The position numbers were made by a program, and so were the translations under genes. Below, piece after piece: positions 20,892 through 30,591 of a stretch of DNA of 64,000 nucleotides (position 1 is its first letter; every line of letters starts with the position of its first letter). The stretch comes from Streptomyces longhuiensis (GTDB taxonomy: Bacteria > Actinomycetota > Actinomycetes > Streptomycetales > Streptomycetaceae). The notes beneath the pieces were generated by a model. That model made no database searches. It saw nothing but the letters and a program-made list of their open reading frames with translations, and was not told the origin of the DNA. The stretch covers positions 6,712,001 to 6,776,000 of the forward strand of contig NZ_CP085173.1 in the NCBI RefSeq assembly GCF_020616555.1. Reading direction: 5' to 3'.

Positions 20892-22192
20892 CGACCCTGA
20901 TGATGATCCTCGGCATAGTCGTCTTCGCGATCGGACTCCTCGTCTCGATCGCCTGGCACGAGCTGGGGCATCTGTCGACCGCGAAGCTCTTCAAGATCCG
21001 CGTGCCGCAGTACATGGTCGGTTTCGGCCCGACCATCTGGTCACGCACGAAGGGCGACACGGAGTACGGCGTCAAGGCGATCCCGCTGGGCGGCTACATC
21101 CGCATGATCGGCATGTTCCCGCCCGGCCCGGACGGGAAGATCCAGTCCCGCTCCACCTCGCCGTTCCGCAGCATGGTCGAGGACGCGCGGGCGGCGGCCT
21201 TCGAGGAGCTCCAGCCGGGCGACGAGACGCGGCTCTTCTACACGCGCAAGCCGTGGAAGAGGGTCATCGTGATGTTCGCGGGCCCCTTCATGAACCTGAT
21301 CCTCGCGGTCGGCCTCTTCTTCACCGTCCTGATGGGCTTCGGCATCACGCAGCAGACCACCACGGTCAGCTCGGTCCAGCAGTGCGTGGTCAAGCAGAGC
21401 GAGAACCGCGACACGTGCAAGAAGTCCGACCCCGCGTCCCCGGCCGCCGCGGCCGGACTGCGGGCCAAGGACAAGATCGTCTCGTTCAACGGTGTGAAGA
21501 CCGACCAGTGGAACACCCTGTCCGACGAGATCCGCGCCAACCCCGGCCGGACCGTCGACATCGTCGTCCAGCGCGACGGCCAGGAGAAGGTCCTGCACGC
21601 CAAGATCGCCACCAACCAGGTGGCGAAGAAGGACAGCAGCGGCCAGATCGTCCAGGGCGAGTACATCAACGCCGGATTCCTCGGCTTCAGTGCCTCGACG
21701 GGTGTCGTGCGCCAGGACTTCGGCGACTCCGTGACGTGGATGGGCGACCGGGTCGGCGACGCCGTCCACTCGCTCGCCGCGCTGCCCGGCAAGATCCCGG
21801 CCCTGTGGGACGCGGCCTTCGGCGACGGCCCGCGTGAGCCGGACTCGCCGATGGGCGTGGTCGGCGCCGCCCGCGTCGGCGGGGAGATCTTCAACCTGGA
21901 CATCCCGGCGACCCAGCAGCTCGGCATGGCCCTGATGCTCGTCGCGGGCTTCAACCTGTCGCTGTTCCTCTTCAACATGCTGCCGCTGCTCCCCCTGGAC
22001 GGCGGGCACATCGCCGGCGCCCTGTGGGAGTCCCTGCGACGGAACGTGGCGAAGGTCTTCAAGCGGCCCGACCCCGGCCCGTTCGACGTGGCGAAGCTGA
22101 TGCCCGTCGCCTACGTCGTGGCCGGGATCTTCGTCTGCTTCACCGTCCTGGTGCTGATCGCGGACGTCGTCAACCCGGTCAAAATCACGTAG
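20888..22192 (+). CDS. rseP: Site-2 protease, RseP/RIP metalloprotease family
   Basis: 434-residue intramembrane zinc protease. HELGH at 24-28 lies in the first membrane helix, and the third zinc ligand is in [13 protein letters not shown] near the C-terminus. A central PDZ-like domain ([20 protein letters not shown]) lies at about 180-250, and there are four hydrophobic segments. Such enzymes cut anti-sigma factors or other single-span proteins inside the membrane. It is translationally coupled to dxr; the dxr-rseP-ispG order is common in actinobacteria. A strong terminator follows at 22264-22294, so ispG is likely transcribed separately. Confidence 0.93.
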   Translation: MTTLMMILGIVVFAIGLLVSIAWHELGHLSTAKLFKIRVPQYMVGFGPTIWSRTKGDTEYGVKAIPLGGYIRMIGMFPPGPDGKIQSRSTSPFRSMVEDARAAAFEELQPGDETRLFYTRKPWKRVIVMFAGPFMNLILAVGLFFTVLMGFGITQQTTTVSSVQQCVVKQSENRDTCKKSDPASPAAAAGLRAKDKIVSFNGVKTDQWNTLSDEIRANPGRTVDIVVQRDGQEKVLHAKIATNQVAKKDSSGQIVQGEYINAGFLGFSASTGVVRQDFGDSVTWMGDRVGDAVHSLAALPGKIPALWDAAFGDGPREPDSPMGVVGAARVGGEIFNLDIPATQQLGMALMLVAGFNLSLFLFNMLPLLPLDGGHIAGALWESLRRNVAKVFKRPDPGPFDVAKLMPVAYVVAGIFVCFTVLVLIADVVNPVKIT

Positions 22193-22263
22193 TCACCACC
22201 TGTTCAGAGACAAAAAGGGGCCGCGCGCAACGCGTCGAGCAGGGCGGCGGCGGGAGACGGGAG

Positions 22264-22294
22264 GGCGGCCGGGCATGCTTTGTGCCCGGCCGCC
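22264..22294 (+). terminator. Terminator hairpin after dxr-rseP
   Basis: Perfect 12-bp stem: GGCGGCCGGGCA at 22264-22275 pairs with TGCCCGGCCGCC at 22283-22294, loop of 7. It lies 72 bases after rseP. The rest of the gap to ispG (about 140 bases) must hold the ispG promoter, but I found no clear -35/-10 pair. Confidence 0.78.
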
Positions 22295-22437
22295 TACCTT
22301 TGGGTGGACTTCCGGACGTGATGTGCTCGCTGCCAGGCCGGTGCCGTAATCTCGAAGCCTGGAGCCCGCTCACCACGGGACCCCGATCCGTGTCTTCTTC
22401 TCGGGTCTCGATTCCACACCTTGGGGTTGCACAGCAG

Positions 22438-23595
22438 ATGACTGCGATTTCTCTCGGCATGCCGTCCGTTCCGACCAAGCTCGCCGAGCGCCGCAGGAGC
22501 CGGCAGATCCAGGTCGGCACCGTGGCGGTCGGCGGAGACGCACCGGTGTCGGTGCAGTCCATGACGACGACCCGTACGTCCGACATCGGCGCCACGCTCC
22601 AGCAGATCGCCGAGCTCACCGCGTCCGGCTGCCAGATCGTCCGTGTGGCCTGTCCCACACAGGACGACGCCGACGCACTGCCCGTCATCGCGAAGAAGTC
22701 GCAGATCCCCGTGATCGCGGACATCCACTTCCAGCCGAAGTACGTCTTCGCCGCCATCGAGGCGGGCTGCGCCGCGGTCCGGGTGAACCCGGGCAACATC
22801 AAGCAGTTCGACGACAAGGTCAAGGAGATCGCGCAGGCGGCCAAGGACCACGGCACCCCGATCCGCATCGGCGTGAACGCGGGCTCGCTCGACGCCCGGC
22901 TCCTGAAGAAGTACGGCAAGGCCACCCCCGAGGCGCTCGTCGAGTCCGCCCTGTGGGAGGCGTCCCTCTTCGAGGAGCACGGCTTCCGCGACATCAAGAT
23001 CTCGGTCAAGCACAACGACCCGGTCGTGATGGTGAACGCCTACCGCCAGCTCGCCGCCCAGTGCGACTACCCCCTGCACCTCGGCGTCACCGAGGCGGGC
23101 CCGGCCTTCCAGGGCACCATCAAGTCCGCCGTCGCGTTCGGCGCGCTGCTCTCCGAGGGCATCGGCGACACCATCCGCGTCTCCCTGTCGGCCCCGCCGG
23201 TCGAGGAGATCAAGGTGGGCAACCAGATCCTGGAGTCGCTTAACCTCAAGCCGCGCCGTCTGGAGATCGTCTCCTGCCCGTCCTGCGGACGCGCCCAGGT
23301 CGACGTCTACAAGCTCGCCGAAGAGGTCACCGCGGGCCTCGACGGCATGGAGGTCCCGCTGCGCGTCGCCGTCATGGGCTGCGTCGTGAACGGACCGGGC
23401 GAGGCCCGCGAGGCCGACCTCGGCGTCGCCTCCGGCAACGGCAAGGGCCAGATCTTCGTGAAGGGCGAGGTCATCAAGACCGTCCCCGAGTCGAAGATCG
23501 TCGAGACCCTCATCGAAGAGGCGCTGAAGATCGCCGAGCAGATGGAGAAGGACGGCGTCGCCTCCGGCGAGCCCACGGTGGCCGTCGCCGGCTGA
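22438..23595 (+). CDS. ispG: 4-hydroxy-3-methylbut-2-enyl diphosphate synthase (flavodoxin/ferredoxin-dependent)
   Basis: 385 residues. It has a TIM-barrel N-terminal part ([32 protein letters not shown]) and a C-terminal [4Fe-4S] part with ligands in [11 protein letters not shown] and [10 protein letters not shown]. It reduces MEcPP to HMBPP late in the MEP pathway, the same pathway as dxr upstream. The ATG at 22438 gives the family N-terminus ([17 protein letters not shown]). A strong terminator follows. Confidence 0.96.
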   Translation: MTAISLGMPSVPTKLAERRRSRQIQVGTVAVGGDAPVSVQSMTTTRTSDIGATLQQIAELTASGCQIVRVACPTQDDADALPVIAKKSQIPVIADIHFQPKYVFAAIEAGCAAVRVNPGNIKQFDDKVKEIAQAAKDHGTPIRIGVNAGSLDARLLKKYGKATPEALVESALWEASLFEEHGFRDIKISVKHNDPVVMVNAYRQLAAQCDYPLHLGVTEAGPAFQGTIKSAVAFGALLSEGIGDTIRVSLSAPPVEEIKVGNQILESLNLKPRRLEIVSCPSCGRAQVDVYKLAEEVTAGLDGMEVPLRVAVMGCVVNGPGEAREADLGVASGNGKGQIFVKGEVIKTVPESKIVETLIEEALKIAEQMEKDGVASGEPTVAVAG

Positions 23596-23610
23596 CCCGT
23601 GTCCTGACCT

Positions 23611-23644
23611 GAGGCCCGTCGCCCCCTCGGGGACGACGGGCCTC
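23611..23644 (+). terminator. Terminator hairpin after ispG
   Basis: GAGGCCCGTCG (23611-23621) pairs perfectly with CGACGGGCCTC (23634-23644). The stem extends inward with CCC/GGG around a short loop. Confidence 0.8.
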
Positions 23645-23915
23645 TGTCGTGGCCTGCGGGTGCGTGCGGTGTGTGGTTGCTCATCGATGAGGCAGCGGCG
23701 CAGCCGCATGCCGAAGGGGCGGGCGCGGGGCACTGCGCGACCGGCTCCACGACGGCACCGGCACACGCACGACAACAGCACCCCGCCGGCCGAGAAGGCG
23801 TGGGGCCGCCGCAGGCAGGCCCCCGAAACAGCCGCCGTCGCAGAGGCAGAGGCGCCGCACAATTCCGGCAGGTACAGTGCGGAGATCAGCAGACCCTTTG
23901 GTGAGGCCCCCGCAC
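23645..23915. other. Gap between ispG and the GNAT gene, no gene seen
   Basis: The gap after ispG is 320 bases, of which the first part is the terminator. The remainder has open frames in two phases, but they are Arg/Ala/Pro-rich, lack a ribosome site and look like no protein family. The G/C pattern shows no codon periodicity I could follow. A promoter for the GNAT gene is expected here but no consensus is clear. Confidence 0.5.
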
Positions 23916-24764
23916 GTGTTGACTCAGACCACCACCCGGGTCCTCGAACCGAGTGACCTCGACGCCGCGCTCGCCGTGTTGGACCGCGAGCCGGTTGCCA
24001 ATGCCTTCGTGGCGTCCCGCGTCCAGGTGGCGGGCCTCGACCCGTGGCGTCTGGGCGGCGAGATGTGGGGCTGGTACGAGGACGGGATGCTCGAGTCCCT
24101 CTGCTACGCGGGCGCGAACCTGGTCCCGATCTGCGCCACCCCGAGGGCCGTGCGCGGGTTCGCCGACCGGGCCCGCAGGGCCGGGCGCCGCTGCTCCTCC
24201 ATCGTCGGTCCCGCCGAGGCCACCGCCCAGCTGTGGCGGCTGCTCGAACCGAACTGGGGCCCGGCCAGGGACGTACGCGCCCAGCAGCCCCTCATGGTCA
24301 CCGACCGGCTCCCCGACGACATCGTTCCGGACCCGTACGTCCGTCGCGTCCGGAAGGACGAGATGGAGACGATCATGCCGGCGTGCGTGGCGATGTTCAC
24401 GGAGGAGGTCGGCATCTCGCCGCTCGCCGGTGACGGGGGCCTGCTGTACCAGGCGAGGGTGGCCGAACTGGTCGGCTCGGGGCGCTCGTTCGCCCGGCTC
24501 GACGAGCACGGCAAGGTCATCTTCAAGGCCGAGATCGGCGCCGCGACGACGCGGGCCTGCCAGATCCAGGGCGTGTGGATCGCCCCCGAACACCGCGGCC
24601 GCGGCCTCGCCGCCCCGGGCATGGCGGCGGTCCTGCGCTATGCGCTCGCGGATGTCGCGCCGCTGGTCAGCCTGTACGTGAACGACTTCAACACCCCGGC
24701 GCGGGCCGCGTACCGCCGGGTCGGATTCGAGGAAGTCGGCGCCTTCATGAGCGTCCTGTTCTGA
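23916..24764 (+). CDS. GNAT-family acetyltransferase with N-terminal DUF4081-like domain
   Basis: 282 residues. The N-terminal half (LEPSDLDAALAVLDREPVANAFVASR) resembles the DUF4081 domain seen in actinobacterial two-part GNAT proteins. The C-terminal GNAT fold has the acetyl-CoA loop IQGVWIAPEHRGRGLAAPGM at about 220-240 and YVNDFNTPARAAYRRVGFEE. The GTG at 23916 (or TTG three bases on) is preferred to the ATG at 23877 because it begins just before the conserved region and has GTGAGG upstream. The acetyl acceptor is unknown. Confidence 0.85.
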   Translation: MLTQTTTRVLEPSDLDAALAVLDREPVANAFVASRVQVAGLDPWRLGGEMWGWYEDGMLESLCYAGANLVPICATPRAVRGFADRARRAGRRCSSIVGPAEATAQLWRLLEPNWGPARDVRAQQPLMVTDRLPDDIVPDPYVRRVRKDEMETIMPACVAMFTEEVGISPLAGDGGLLYQARVAELVGSGRSFARLDEHGKVIFKAEIGAATTRACQIQGVWIAPEHRGRGLAAPGMAAVLRYALADVAPLVSLYVNDFNTPARAAYRRVGFEEVGAFMSVLF

Positions 24765-24812
24765 CGCGTAGGCGCGCTCCCCGGGGCACCTGTCTCACAT
24801 TTCTGGCGCCAT

Positions 24813-24842
24813 TTGACATTAGCGCCCCTTATGGAAGATAAA
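24813..24842 (+). promoter_or_regulatory. Candidate housekeeping promoter for the DUF1684/ABC operon
   Basis: TTGACA at 24813-24818, 18-base spacer, GATAAA at 24837-24842. This lies in an unusually A/T-rich stretch of the gap between the GNAT gene and the DUF1684 gene, about 85 bases before the ATG at 24926. The -35 is a perfect consensus match; the -10 matches four of six. Confidence 0.5.
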
Positions 24843-24925
24843 GAAGCTCCTTTGGTTCAAGCTTCACCCAGTGTGAACAACCTCCCTGTGCACACCGGCG
24901 TGGACGCTGATGAGTTTCTACGCGA

Positions 24926-25648
24926 ATGAGTGCCGCCATGTCCGACCGTGCCAGTGACTCCTCCCAGGCCTGGGAGGAGTGGCGTACCGAGCGGCACCGC
25001 TCCGTCACCGGTCCCACCGGGAACCTCGCCCTCGTCGAGACCCGCTGGCTGCCCGCGGGCGAGCGCCCCGACCTCACGACGGCCGGCGCCGGACAGCGCG
25101 ACAGCGTGACCGTCACCACCGTCGAGCGCACCGACATGGTGACCGGCGAGCCCGAGTACGCGCTGCGCTTCTGGGACGCCGAGTCCCCCGCGATCCAGAA
25201 CTTCGAGCGCACCGACGCGTTCCCGTTCGACCCGGCCTGGGTGCTGGACGCCACGTACACCCCCGTGGAGGACGGCCGCCGCGTCGCCTTCGAGCACATC
25301 CGGGACAACGGCGGCACCCGCGACCTCGCCGTCCCCGGCGACATCGCGCTCACCGTCGACGGCACCGACTACACGCTCAGCGCCTTCGACGACGACGGCA
25401 CGCTGCTGCTCGTCTTCGGCGACCCGACCAACGGGACGGCCACCTACGGCGCGGGCCGGTTCCTCTTCGTCGAGCACACGGGGGAGGGACGGGTGCGGCT
25501 CGACTTCAACCGCGCGTTCGTCCCGCCGTGCGGCTTCTCCGATCAGTACAACTGTCCGATGCCGCCGCGGCAGAACCGCTTCCATCTGCCCGTGGAAGCG
25601 GGCGAGAAGCTCCCCGTCTTCCGCGACGGCTTCGCCGGCCAGCACTGA
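24926..25648 (+). CDS. DUF1684-family protein
   Basis: 240 residues. Family signs are EEWRTERHRSVTGPTGNLAL at the N-terminus, RRVAFEHIRDNGGTRDL in the middle, and the C-terminal DFNRAFVPPCGFSDQYNCP block with two Cys before PPRQNRFHLPVEAGEK. No signal peptide, so cytoplasmic. Biochemical function of DUF1684 is unknown. It is followed after 44 bases by the binding protein of a peptide-type ABC importer and probably shares its promoter. An ATG at 24938 is an alternative start. Confidence 0.85.
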   Translation: MSAAMSDRASDSSQAWEEWRTERHRSVTGPTGNLALVETRWLPAGERPDLTTAGAGQRDSVTVTTVERTDMVTGEPEYALRFWDAESPAIQNFERTDAFPFDPAWVLDATYTPVEDGRRVAFEHIRDNGGTRDLAVPGDIALTVDGTDYTLSAFDDDGTLLLVFGDPTNGTATYGAGRFLFVEHTGEGRVRLDFNRAFVPPCGFSDQYNCPMPPRQNRFHLPVEAGEKLPVFRDGFAGQH

Positions 25649-25692
25649 TCCCCGCGCTCCCCCCTCCCCGCGCCCCGCACGAAGGCAGCCTC

Positions 25693-27213
25693 ATGAACCT
25701 CCCCAAGAAGCCCCTGTCCGCCGGTGTGCTCACCGTCGCCCTCGCCGTGACCCTCGCCGCGTGCGGTGGCTCCGGCGACAACAACAGCAACGGCGGCAGT
25801 GGCTCGTACGACAAGAACGCCACGGTCAACATCGGTTCCCTGTACGAGCCGCAGAACCTGGACAACACCGGAGGCGGCGGCCAGGGCGTCACCGAGGCGC
25901 TCAACGGCAATGTCTACGAGGGCCTGTTCAAGCTCACCGACGACGGCAAGGTCGACAACCTCCTCGCCAAGGACCACAAGGTCTCCGGCGACGGGCTCAC
26001 CTACACCTTCACCCTGCGCGACGGCGTGAAGTTCCACAGTGGCAAGGCGCTGACCAGCAAGGACGTCAAGTACAGCCTGGAGAAGGTGATCGCGCCGGAC
26101 TCGCAGTCCGCGCGCAAGAGCAACCTCGAGGTCATCAAGACGATCGACACCCCCGACGCGAAGACCGTGAAGGTCACGCTGAAGCAGAAGTCGATCTCCT
26201 TCGTCTACAACCTCTCCTACGTCTGGATCATCAACGACCAGGCGAAGAACCTGAAGACGACCGAGGACGGCACGGGCCCCTACAAGCTGGGCAAGTGGAC
26301 GCGTGGCTCCGCGCTCGGCCTCGACCGCTTCCCGGGCTACTGGGGCACCGCCGCCACGAACAAGCAGGTCGTCTTCCACTACTACAAGGACGCGACCGCG
26401 CTGAACAACGCGCTGCTGACGAACGCCGTGGACGTCGTCACCAGCGAGCAGTCGCCCGACGCCCTCGACCAGTTCAAGTCCAACCAGAGCTACAAGGTCA
26501 ACGACGGCAACTCGACGACCAAGCTCCTGCTCGCCTTCAACGACAAGGCCAAGCCCTTCACGGACGTCAAGGTCCGCAAGGCCGTCTCGTCCGCGATCGA
26601 CGACAAGAAGCTCCTCGAGTCCGTCTGGGGCGGCTATGGCAAGGAGATCGGGTCGATGGTGCCGCCCACCGACCCCTGGTACGAGGACCTGACCAAGGTC
26701 AACGCGTACGACCCGACCGAGGCCAAGAAGCTGCTCGAGGAAGCCGGTTACGCGAAGGGCTTCAGCTTCACGCTGGACACCCCGAACTACGACCCGCACC
26801 CGACGGCCGCCACCTTCATCAAGTCGCAGCTCGCCAAGGTCGGCATCACCGTCAAGATCAACACGATCACGCCCGACGAGTGGTACACGAAGGTCTACAA
26901 GAACCACGACTTCTCGGCCACGCTCCAGGAGCACGTGAACGACCGCGACGTCGTCTGGTACGGCAACCCCGACTTCTACTGGGGCTACGACAACAAGCAG
27001 GTCGTCAAGTGGGTCGAGGACGCCGAGAAGGCGTCGTCCACCCAGCAGCAGACCGACATCCTCAAGAAGGTCAACCGCAAGACCGCCGAGGACGCCGCCA
27101 GCGACTGGCTGTACCTGTACCCGCAGATCGTCGTCGCCAACAGCAAGCTGTCCGGCTACCCGCTCAACGGCCTGAACTCGCAGTTCTTCGCGTACGACAT
27201 CAAGAAGGGCTGA
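25693..27213 (+). CDS. Peptide/nickel-type ABC transporter substrate-binding lipoprotein
   Basis: 506 residues, SBP family 5. The signal peptide MNLPKKPLSAGVLTVALAVT ends in the lipobox LAAC, with Cys24 for lipid attachment, followed by a Gly/Ser/Asn-rich linker. Family text includes YEGLFKLTDDGKVDNLLAKD and YTFTLRDGVKFHSGKALTSK. It captures a peptide or similar solute outside the membrane for the permeases that follow. The ATG at 25693 is chosen because it gives this signal peptide; the open frame upstream overlaps the DUF1684 gene. It overlaps the next gene by one base. Substrate unknown. Confidence 0.93.
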   Translation: MNLPKKPLSAGVLTVALAVTLAACGGSGDNNSNGGSGSYDKNATVNIGSLYEPQNLDNTGGGGQGVTEALNGNVYEGLFKLTDDGKVDNLLAKDHKVSGDGLTYTFTLRDGVKFHSGKALTSKDVKYSLEKVIAPDSQSARKSNLEVIKTIDTPDAKTVKVTLKQKSISFVYNLSYVWIINDQAKNLKTTEDGTGPYKLGKWTRGSALGLDRFPGYWGTAATNKQVVFHYYKDATALNNALLTNAVDVVTSEQSPDALDQFKSNQSYKVNDGNSTTKLLLAFNDKAKPFTDVKVRKAVSSAIDDKKLLESVWGGYGKEIGSMVPPTDPWYEDLTKVNAYDPTEAKKLLEEAGYAKGFSFTLDTPNYDPHPTAATFIKSQLAKVGITVKINTITPDEWYTKVYKNHDFSATLQEHVNDRDVVWYGNPDFYWGYDNKQVVKWVEDAEKASSTQQQTDILKKVNRKTAEDAASDWLYLYPQIVVANSKLSGYPLNGLNSQFFAYDIKKG

Positions 27214-28178
27214 TGACCGGCTATCTCCTGCGCCGCCTCGCCTTCCTCGTCGTCTCCCTGGTCCTCGCGAGCATCGTCCTGTTCGTGCTCCTGAGGATGC
27301 TGCCCGGCGATCCGGCGAACGCCCTCACCTCCGTGGGCGCTTCGCCGGAGCAGATAGCCGCGGCACGGCACTCCATCGGATCCGACCGACCGCTGCCCGA
27401 GCAGTTCACCCACTGGATGGGCCAGCTCGCGACCGGCGACCTCGGCACGTCCTTCGTCAGCTCGCTGCCCGTCGGACCCGAGGTCGTCCAGCGTCTGAGC
27501 GTGACCGTGCCGCTGACCCTGTCGGCGTTCGTCCTCGCCGTGCTGATCGCGGTCCCGGCCGGCTTCGTCGCCGCGTACAAGCGCCGGACCTGGTACGGCG
27601 CCCTGCTCAGCGGGGTGTCCCAACTGGGCATCGCCGTACCGGTGTTCTGGCTCGGCATGATCCTCATCGTGGTGTTCGCGCTGAACGCCGGCTGGCTGCC
27701 GTCCGGCGGCTTCCCGCAGGACGGCTGGTCCGACCCCGCACAGGCGATCCGCTCCCTCGTGCTCCCCGTCGTCACCATCGCCCTGGTCATGTCGGCGTCC
27801 CTGATCCGCTACGTCAGATCGGCGACGCTCGACGTCCTCGACAGCGACTTCCTGCGCACCTCGCGCGCCCTCGGCTCCTCCTTCGGTCAGGCCATGTGGC
27901 GCCACGGACTGCGCAACGCCTCCGTGCCGGTCATCTCGATCCTCGGCATCGAACTGGCGTCGACCCTGCTCGGCGCGGTCGTCGTCGAGTCCGTGTTCGC
28001 GCTGCCGGGGCTCGGCTCCCTGCTCGCCACCGGCATCGCCCAGCACGACTACCCCGTCATCCAGGGCGTCCTGTTCGTCTCCACCCTCGCCGTGCTGCTC
28101 ATCGGCTTCGCCGCCGACCTCGTGCAGCGGATCATCGACCCACGGCTGCGCGACCGGCTCTCGGGAGGCGCCCGATGA
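27213..28178 (+). CDS. ABC transporter permease, DppB/OppB type
   Basis: 321 residues, about six membrane helices. It starts TGYLLRRLAFLVVSLVLASI, typical of DppB proteins, with LLRMLPGDPA shortly after. The EAA-type loop DFLRTSRALGSSFGQAMWRH is near 225 and contacts the ATPases. It starts inside the stop of the binding protein (TGATG) and overlaps the next permease by 4 bases. Confidence 0.93.
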   Translation: MTGYLLRRLAFLVVSLVLASIVLFVLLRMLPGDPANALTSVGASPEQIAAARHSIGSDRPLPEQFTHWMGQLATGDLGTSFVSSLPVGPEVVQRLSVTVPLTLSAFVLAVLIAVPAGFVAAYKRRTWYGALLSGVSQLGIAVPVFWLGMILIVVFALNAGWLPSGGFPQDGWSDPAQAIRSLVLPVVTIALVMSASLIRYVRSATLDVLDSDFLRTSRALGSSFGQAMWRHGLRNASVPVISILGIELASTLLGAVVVESVFALPGLGSLLATGIAQHDYPVIQGVLFVSTLAVLLIGFAADLVQRIIDPRLRDRLSGGAR

Positions 28179-28993
28179 AGCGTTCCGCAACCCTGTGGAC
28201 GGGGTGCGTCCTCGCCGGACTCATCGCCCTCATCGCACTCGTCTCCCTCTTCTGGCTGCCGTACGACCCCTCGGACACCTCCGGCGGACGGCTCGCCGGG
28301 CCGGGCGACGGACACCTGATAGGCACCGACAAGCTCGGCCGCGACCTGCTGACGCAGCTCATGACCGGGTCCAGGATCGCGATCGCGGCCGGGCTCGGGT
28401 CCGTCGTGATCGCGGCCGTCGTCGGCATCACGCTCGGCCTCGTCGCGGCGTTCGCGCAGGGCTGGTTCGACGACACCGTCTCGGCCCTGCTCGACATCCT
28501 CATCGCGTTCCCGACGCTGCTGCTCGCCATGCTGATCGTCTCCGCCCGCTCGGCGACCCTCACCTCGGCGATCATCGCGATCGGCCTCGCCCAGAGCGCG
28601 ATCGTCGCGCGTCTCACCCGGATCCTGGCCAAACGCGTCCTCGCGCAGGACTACATCACCGCCTCACGCACCTCCGGCACGTCCTGGCCGCGGATCGTCG
28701 GCGAGCATGTGCTGCCCAACATCTGGCCGACGCTCTCGGTGAACCTGGCGCTCCAGTTCGGACTCGCCGTCCTCGCGGAGGCGAGCCTGTCCTACCTCGG
28801 CCTCGGCGCCCCGCCGCCCAACGCCTCGTGGGGGCGCATGCTCCAGGAGGCCCAGGCGACGTTCACGACCGCTCCGGCGGGCGCCCTCGCGCCCGGCATC
28901 CTCCTCGTCCTGCTCGTCATCGGCGTCAACCTCGTCGCCGACGGCCTGCGCGACACCCTCGACCCGGCCCGGCGCAGGAGGACAGCGGCATGA
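28175..28993 (+). CDS. ABC transporter permease, DppC/OppC type
   Basis: 272 residues. An N-terminal helix, then HLIGTDKLGRDLLTQLMTGS, the standard DppC segment, near residue 48. The EAA loop QDYITASRTSGTSWPRIVGE is near 157 and YLGLGAPPPNASWGRMLQEA near 207. The ATG at 28175 overlaps the previous stop and the gene ends in a 4-base overlap with the ATPase. Partner of the DppB-type permease. Confidence 0.93.
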   Translation: MKRSATLWTGCVLAGLIALIALVSLFWLPYDPSDTSGGRLAGPGDGHLIGTDKLGRDLLTQLMTGSRIAIAAGLGSVVIAAVVGITLGLVAAFAQGWFDDTVSALLDILIAFPTLLLAMLIVSARSATLTSAIIAIGLAQSAIVARLTRILAKRVLAQDYITASRTSGTSWPRIVGEHVLPNIWPTLSVNLALQFGLAVLAEASLSYLGLGAPPPNASWGRMLQEAQATFTTAPAGALAPGILLVLLVIGVNLVADGLRDTLDPARRRRTAA

Positions 28994-29790
28994 GCCTGCT
29001 CGACGTACGCGACCTCACCATCCGCACCGGCGACGGCCGCGACCTCGTCTCCGGCCTCAGCTTCTCCGTCGACCGGGGCGAACGGCTCGGCCTCATCGGC
29101 GAGTCCGGGTCCGGCAAGTCACTCACCACCCTCGCCGTGCTCGGCCTGCTCCCCGACGGCATGACCGCCACGGGCAGCGTCGAACTCGACGGCACCCAGA
29201 TCGTCGGCGCGAGCGAGAAGCGGCTCGTCGACGTACGCGGCCGCGCCGCCGCGATCGTCTTCCAGGAGCCGCTGACCGCGCTCGACCCGCTCATGCGCGT
29301 GGGCAGGCAACTCGCCGAACCGCTGCGCCGCCGCCGCGGCCTCAAGGGCGACGCGCTCCGCAAGGCCGTCGCCGAAGCCCTCGAACAGGTCAGGCTGCCC
29401 GAACCCGATCGCATCGCCCGCGCGTTCCCGCACGAGATCTCCGGCGGCCAGCGCCAGCGCGTGGCCCTCGCCATGGCGCTCGCCTGCGACCCCGGACTGC
29501 TCATCGCCGACGAGCCGACCACCGCGCTCGACGTCACGGTGCAGTCCGAGATGCTCGTCCTGCTCGACACCCTCGTCGGCGAGCGCGGCATGGCCGTCCT
29601 CTTCGTCAGCCACGACCTGGCCGTCGTCTCGCGCGTGACCGACCGCGTCCTCGTGATGAAGGACGGGCGCGCCGTCGAGGACGGGACGGTACGGGACCTC
29701 GTGCACGCGCCCCGGCAGGCGTACACGAAGGCGCTCGTCGACAGCGCGCGGAAGCTCGAATCCGCCCTCGACCTGGGAGAGCCCCGATGA
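28990..29790 (+). CDS. ABC transporter ATP-binding protein, DppD type
   Basis: 266 residues. Walker A GESGSGKS at about 37-44, signature ISGGQRQRVALA near 150, Walker B LLIADEPTTALD near 170, H-loop VLFVSHDLAVVSRV. Shorter than the usual 320 residues: it lacks the C-terminal oligopeptide-transporter zinc/iron-sulphur-type extension found in the second system at 47891-48892. It forms the heterodimeric motor with the next gene, which it overlaps by 4 bases. Confidence 0.93.
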   Translation: MSLLDVRDLTIRTGDGRDLVSGLSFSVDRGERLGLIGESGSGKSLTTLAVLGLLPDGMTATGSVELDGTQIVGASEKRLVDVRGRAAAIVFQEPLTALDPLMRVGRQLAEPLRRRRGLKGDALRKAVAEALEQVRLPEPDRIARAFPHEISGGQRQRVALAMALACDPGLLIADEPTTALDVTVQSEMLVLLDTLVGERGMAVLFVSHDLAVVSRVTDRVLVMKDGRAVEDGTVRDLVHAPRQAYTKALVDSARKLESALDLGEPR

Positions 29791-30551
29791 CCGCCGTACT
29801 GGAACTCGACTCGGTCGGACACACCTACCGGGGGAGCGCGGCGCCCGTCGTCGAGGACGTCTCCCTCAAGGTCGACGCGGGCCACAGCCTCGCGCTCGTC
29901 GGCGAGTCGGGGGCCGGCAAGACGACCCTGCTCCGGCTGCTGCTCGGCCTCGCCGGCCCCGGCACCGGCACGGTCCGCTTCGACGGGGACCCGCTGCGGC
30001 TCGGCGACCGCGAGCAGATGCGGCGCTTCCGGCGCTCCGTGCAGTGCGTCTTCCAGGACCCGTACGCCTCCCTCGACCCGCGCCAGCGCGTCAGCCGCAT
30101 CGTCGCCGAGCCGCTGCGCTCGCTCGGCGTGGCCACCGGCGCCGCCGCGCAGACGAAGGTCGCCGAGGCACTCGAACAGGTCGGGCTTCCGGCGGACGCG
30201 GCGTCGCGCTACCCGCACGAGTTCTCCGGCGGACAGCGTCAGCGCATCGCCATCGCCCGGGCCACCGTGTGCGAACCGCGCGTCCTGCTCGCCGACGAAC
30301 CCGTCAGCGCGCTCGACGTCACCACCCGCGTCAAGGTCGTCGACCTGCTCGGCGAGCTCAAGCGGGAGCGGGGCCTGACCATCGTCATGGTCTCCCACGA
30401 CCTGTCCGTGGTGGCCGCCCTGTGCGAACGGACCGCCGTGCTCGAACGCGGACGCGTCGTCGAGCAGGGCGAGACCCGTGACGTGCTCGGATCGCCCGAA
30501 CACCCCTACACGCGGCGGCTGCTCGACAGCGTTCCCCGGCTGCCCGTCTGA
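29787..30551 (+). CDS. ABC transporter ATP-binding protein, DppF type
   Basis: 254 residues. Walker A GESGAGKTT at about 38-46, FQDPYASLDPRQRV typical of DppF, signature FSGGQRQRIAIA, Walker B VLLADEPVSALD, H-loop MVSHDLSVVAAL. Last gene of the importer operon; a hairpin follows at 30559-30577. As with its partner, the C-terminal extension is absent. Confidence 0.93.
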   Translation: MTAVLELDSVGHTYRGSAAPVVEDVSLKVDAGHSLALVGESGAGKTTLLRLLLGLAGPGTGTVRFDGDPLRLGDREQMRRFRRSVQCVFQDPYASLDPRQRVSRIVAEPLRSLGVATGAAAQTKVAEALEQVGLPADAASRYPHEFSGGQRQRIAIARATVCEPRVLLADEPVSALDVTTRVKVVDLLGELKRERGLTIVMVSHDLSVVAALCERTAVLERGRVVEQGETRDVLGSPEHPYTRRLLDSVPRLPV

Positions 30552-30558
30552 TCAGGTG

Positions 30559-30577
30559 AGGGCCGCCGGACGGCCCT
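30559..30577 (+). terminator. Short hairpin after the peptide-type ABC operon
   Basis: AGGGCCG (30559-30565) pairs with CGGCCCT (30571-30577), loop of 5. It lies 8 bases after the last ATPase stop and before the GNAT gene at 30592. It may only partly terminate, or may affect GNAT translation. Confidence 0.5.
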
Positions 30578-30591
30578 GTAGTCTCCCCGTC

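Noticed and set aside
22321..22437. Promoter for ispG with TAATCT as -10
   Set aside because: The hexamer at 22347-22352 has no acceptable -35 at 16-18 bases.
23660..23956. Possible small gene between ispG and the GNAT gene
   Set aside because: Arg/Pro/Ala/Ser-rich with no ribosome site, and it overlaps the start of a better gene in another frame.
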